A DNA stretch of 6,662 nucleotides from an uncultured Desulfobacterales bacterium. Its GTDB lineage: Bacteria > Desulfobacterota > Desulfobacteria > Desulfobacterales > G020354645. A model generated the notes under the pieces. That model worked only from the letters and a program-made list of their open reading frames with translations, was not told where the DNA came from and did not search any database. Where the stretch lies: NCBI GenBank assembly GCA_947259865.1, contig CAMYNZ010000208.1, positions 1-6,662 on the forward strand, written 5' to 3'. Positions 6,184 through 6,662 of the stretch are shown here, in pieces; the first letter of the stretch is position 1; every line of letters begins with the position of its first letter. Both the position numbers and the translations under genes were made by a program.

Positions 6184-6662
6184 TTATTGCCCATCGATTT
6201 TGGGATTCAAGGCCCATTCAAGCTTCTGCAAATTGCCAACTTCACCAACAGCAATAACCGTGTCATTGGGGCCAATGATCGCCTCATAAGAGGGGTTAAA
6301 CAGCATGTTGCCATCTGACTTTTTAATGGCGATGATGATTAAATTGTAGTTTTGCCGGATCCCGGAGTCCTTCAGCTGGACATTGACCAGCTCTGATGCT
6401 TGACTGACCGGAATCTCTTCCATCTGAATATCTTTGCGTTTGTGAGCAAAAGCCAGGTCTAGAAATGACGTCACCGTTGGGCGGATAATTCGATGGGCCA
6501 TGCTCACCGCGCCCATTTCATAGGGGGATTCCACAAAGTTCGCACCGGCGGCGCGCAACTTGATCTTTGCCGTTGCCTGACTTGCCCGGGCCATAATAAT
6601 GAGTCCAGGTGCCAGCTGTCTGGCGGTTAACACCAGAAAAACATTATCGGTATCCGTGGCCA
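6184..6662 (-). CDS. Potassium channel / K+ transport protein, C-terminal RCK region (5' end outside the window)
   Basis: The minus-strand frame is open to the right edge; 158 complete codons plus two bases of another are visible, so the GTG at 6633 is internal. Residues entering from the edge (ATDTDNVFLVLTARQL) and the following GLIIMARA, AGANFVESPYEMG and MAHRIIRPTV segments are the second half of a TrkA_N (RCK-N) Rossmann domain, which binds nucleotide or ligand and gates K+ flow. A linker (SFLDLAFAHKRKD) leads to a TrkA_C domain of about 70 residues (EEIPVSQASEL to the C terminus) with the typical GPNDTVIAVGE strand near the end. In single-polypeptide channels (Kch/MthK type) two transmembrane helices and a TVGYGD filter would lie upstream; in TrkA no membrane part would. 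The SPYEMGAVSMA pattern favours the ion-channel family. The stop is TAA. Confidence 0.85.
   Translation of the reverse strand, partial: ATDTDNVFLVLTARQLAPGLIIMARASQATAKIKLRAAGANFVESPYEMGAVSMAHRIIRPTVTSFLDLAFAHKRKDIQMEEIPVSQASELVNVQLKDSGIRQNYNLIIIAIKKSDGNMLFNPSYEAIIGPNDTVIAVGEVGNLQKLEWALNPKIDGQ

Overview
The window carries ordinary bacterial chromosome: one 3'-terminal gene fragment at the left edge, four complete genes, and one gene whose 5' end is cut off at the right edge. The gene set suggests a Gram-negative, didermic, piliated bacterium: an outer-membrane type IV pilus secretin, a PilF/PilW-type lipoprotein, and a threonine synthase with an N-terminal zinc ribbon. The overall protein style resembles deltaproteobacteria / Desulfobacterota (Desulfobacterales-like). 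That lineage call is inference from family resemblance; there is no rRNA or marker tree to confirm it.

Layout. (1) 2-1048 (+): the C-terminal part of the secretin PilQ, followed by a strong hairpin terminator (1102-1147). (2) 1158-1464: a non-coding, roughly 305-bp imperfect palindrome with ~100-bp inverted arms and an internal third copy of one arm motif. It is a MITE-like or REP-like element lying exactly between the terminator and the stop codon of the next gene. (3) 1463-2230 (-): a TPR lipoprotein, very probably the PilQ-assembly factor PilW/PilF/Tgl, convergent with pilQ. (4) 2231-2561: a gene-free stretch with a good sigma70-type promoter (2418-2446, leftward) and short direct repeats, forming a leader of about 180 nt for pilW. 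(5) 2562-5335 (-): serS followed by thrC, joined by a 4-base GTGA stop/start overlap. (6) 5336-5515: a 180-bp divergent intergenic region. (7) 5516-6103 (+): 5-formyltetrahydrofolate cyclo-ligase. (8) 6184-6662 (-): the C-terminal RCK (TrkA_N + TrkA_C) part of a potassium channel or K+ transport regulator, convergent with the folate gene.

How the genes fit together: pilQ and pilW belong to the same machine, since the lipoprotein helps the secretin oligomerise in the outer membrane, although they are transcribed toward each other. serS and thrC are amino-acid/translation housekeeping genes that are translationally coupled. The cyclo-ligase recycles 5-formyl-THF, an inhibitor of serine hydroxymethyltransferase, so it has only a loose metabolic link to serine. 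I see no phage, CRISPR, defence, secondary-metabolite or other accessory system. The most unusual item is the palindromic intergenic element at 1158-1464.
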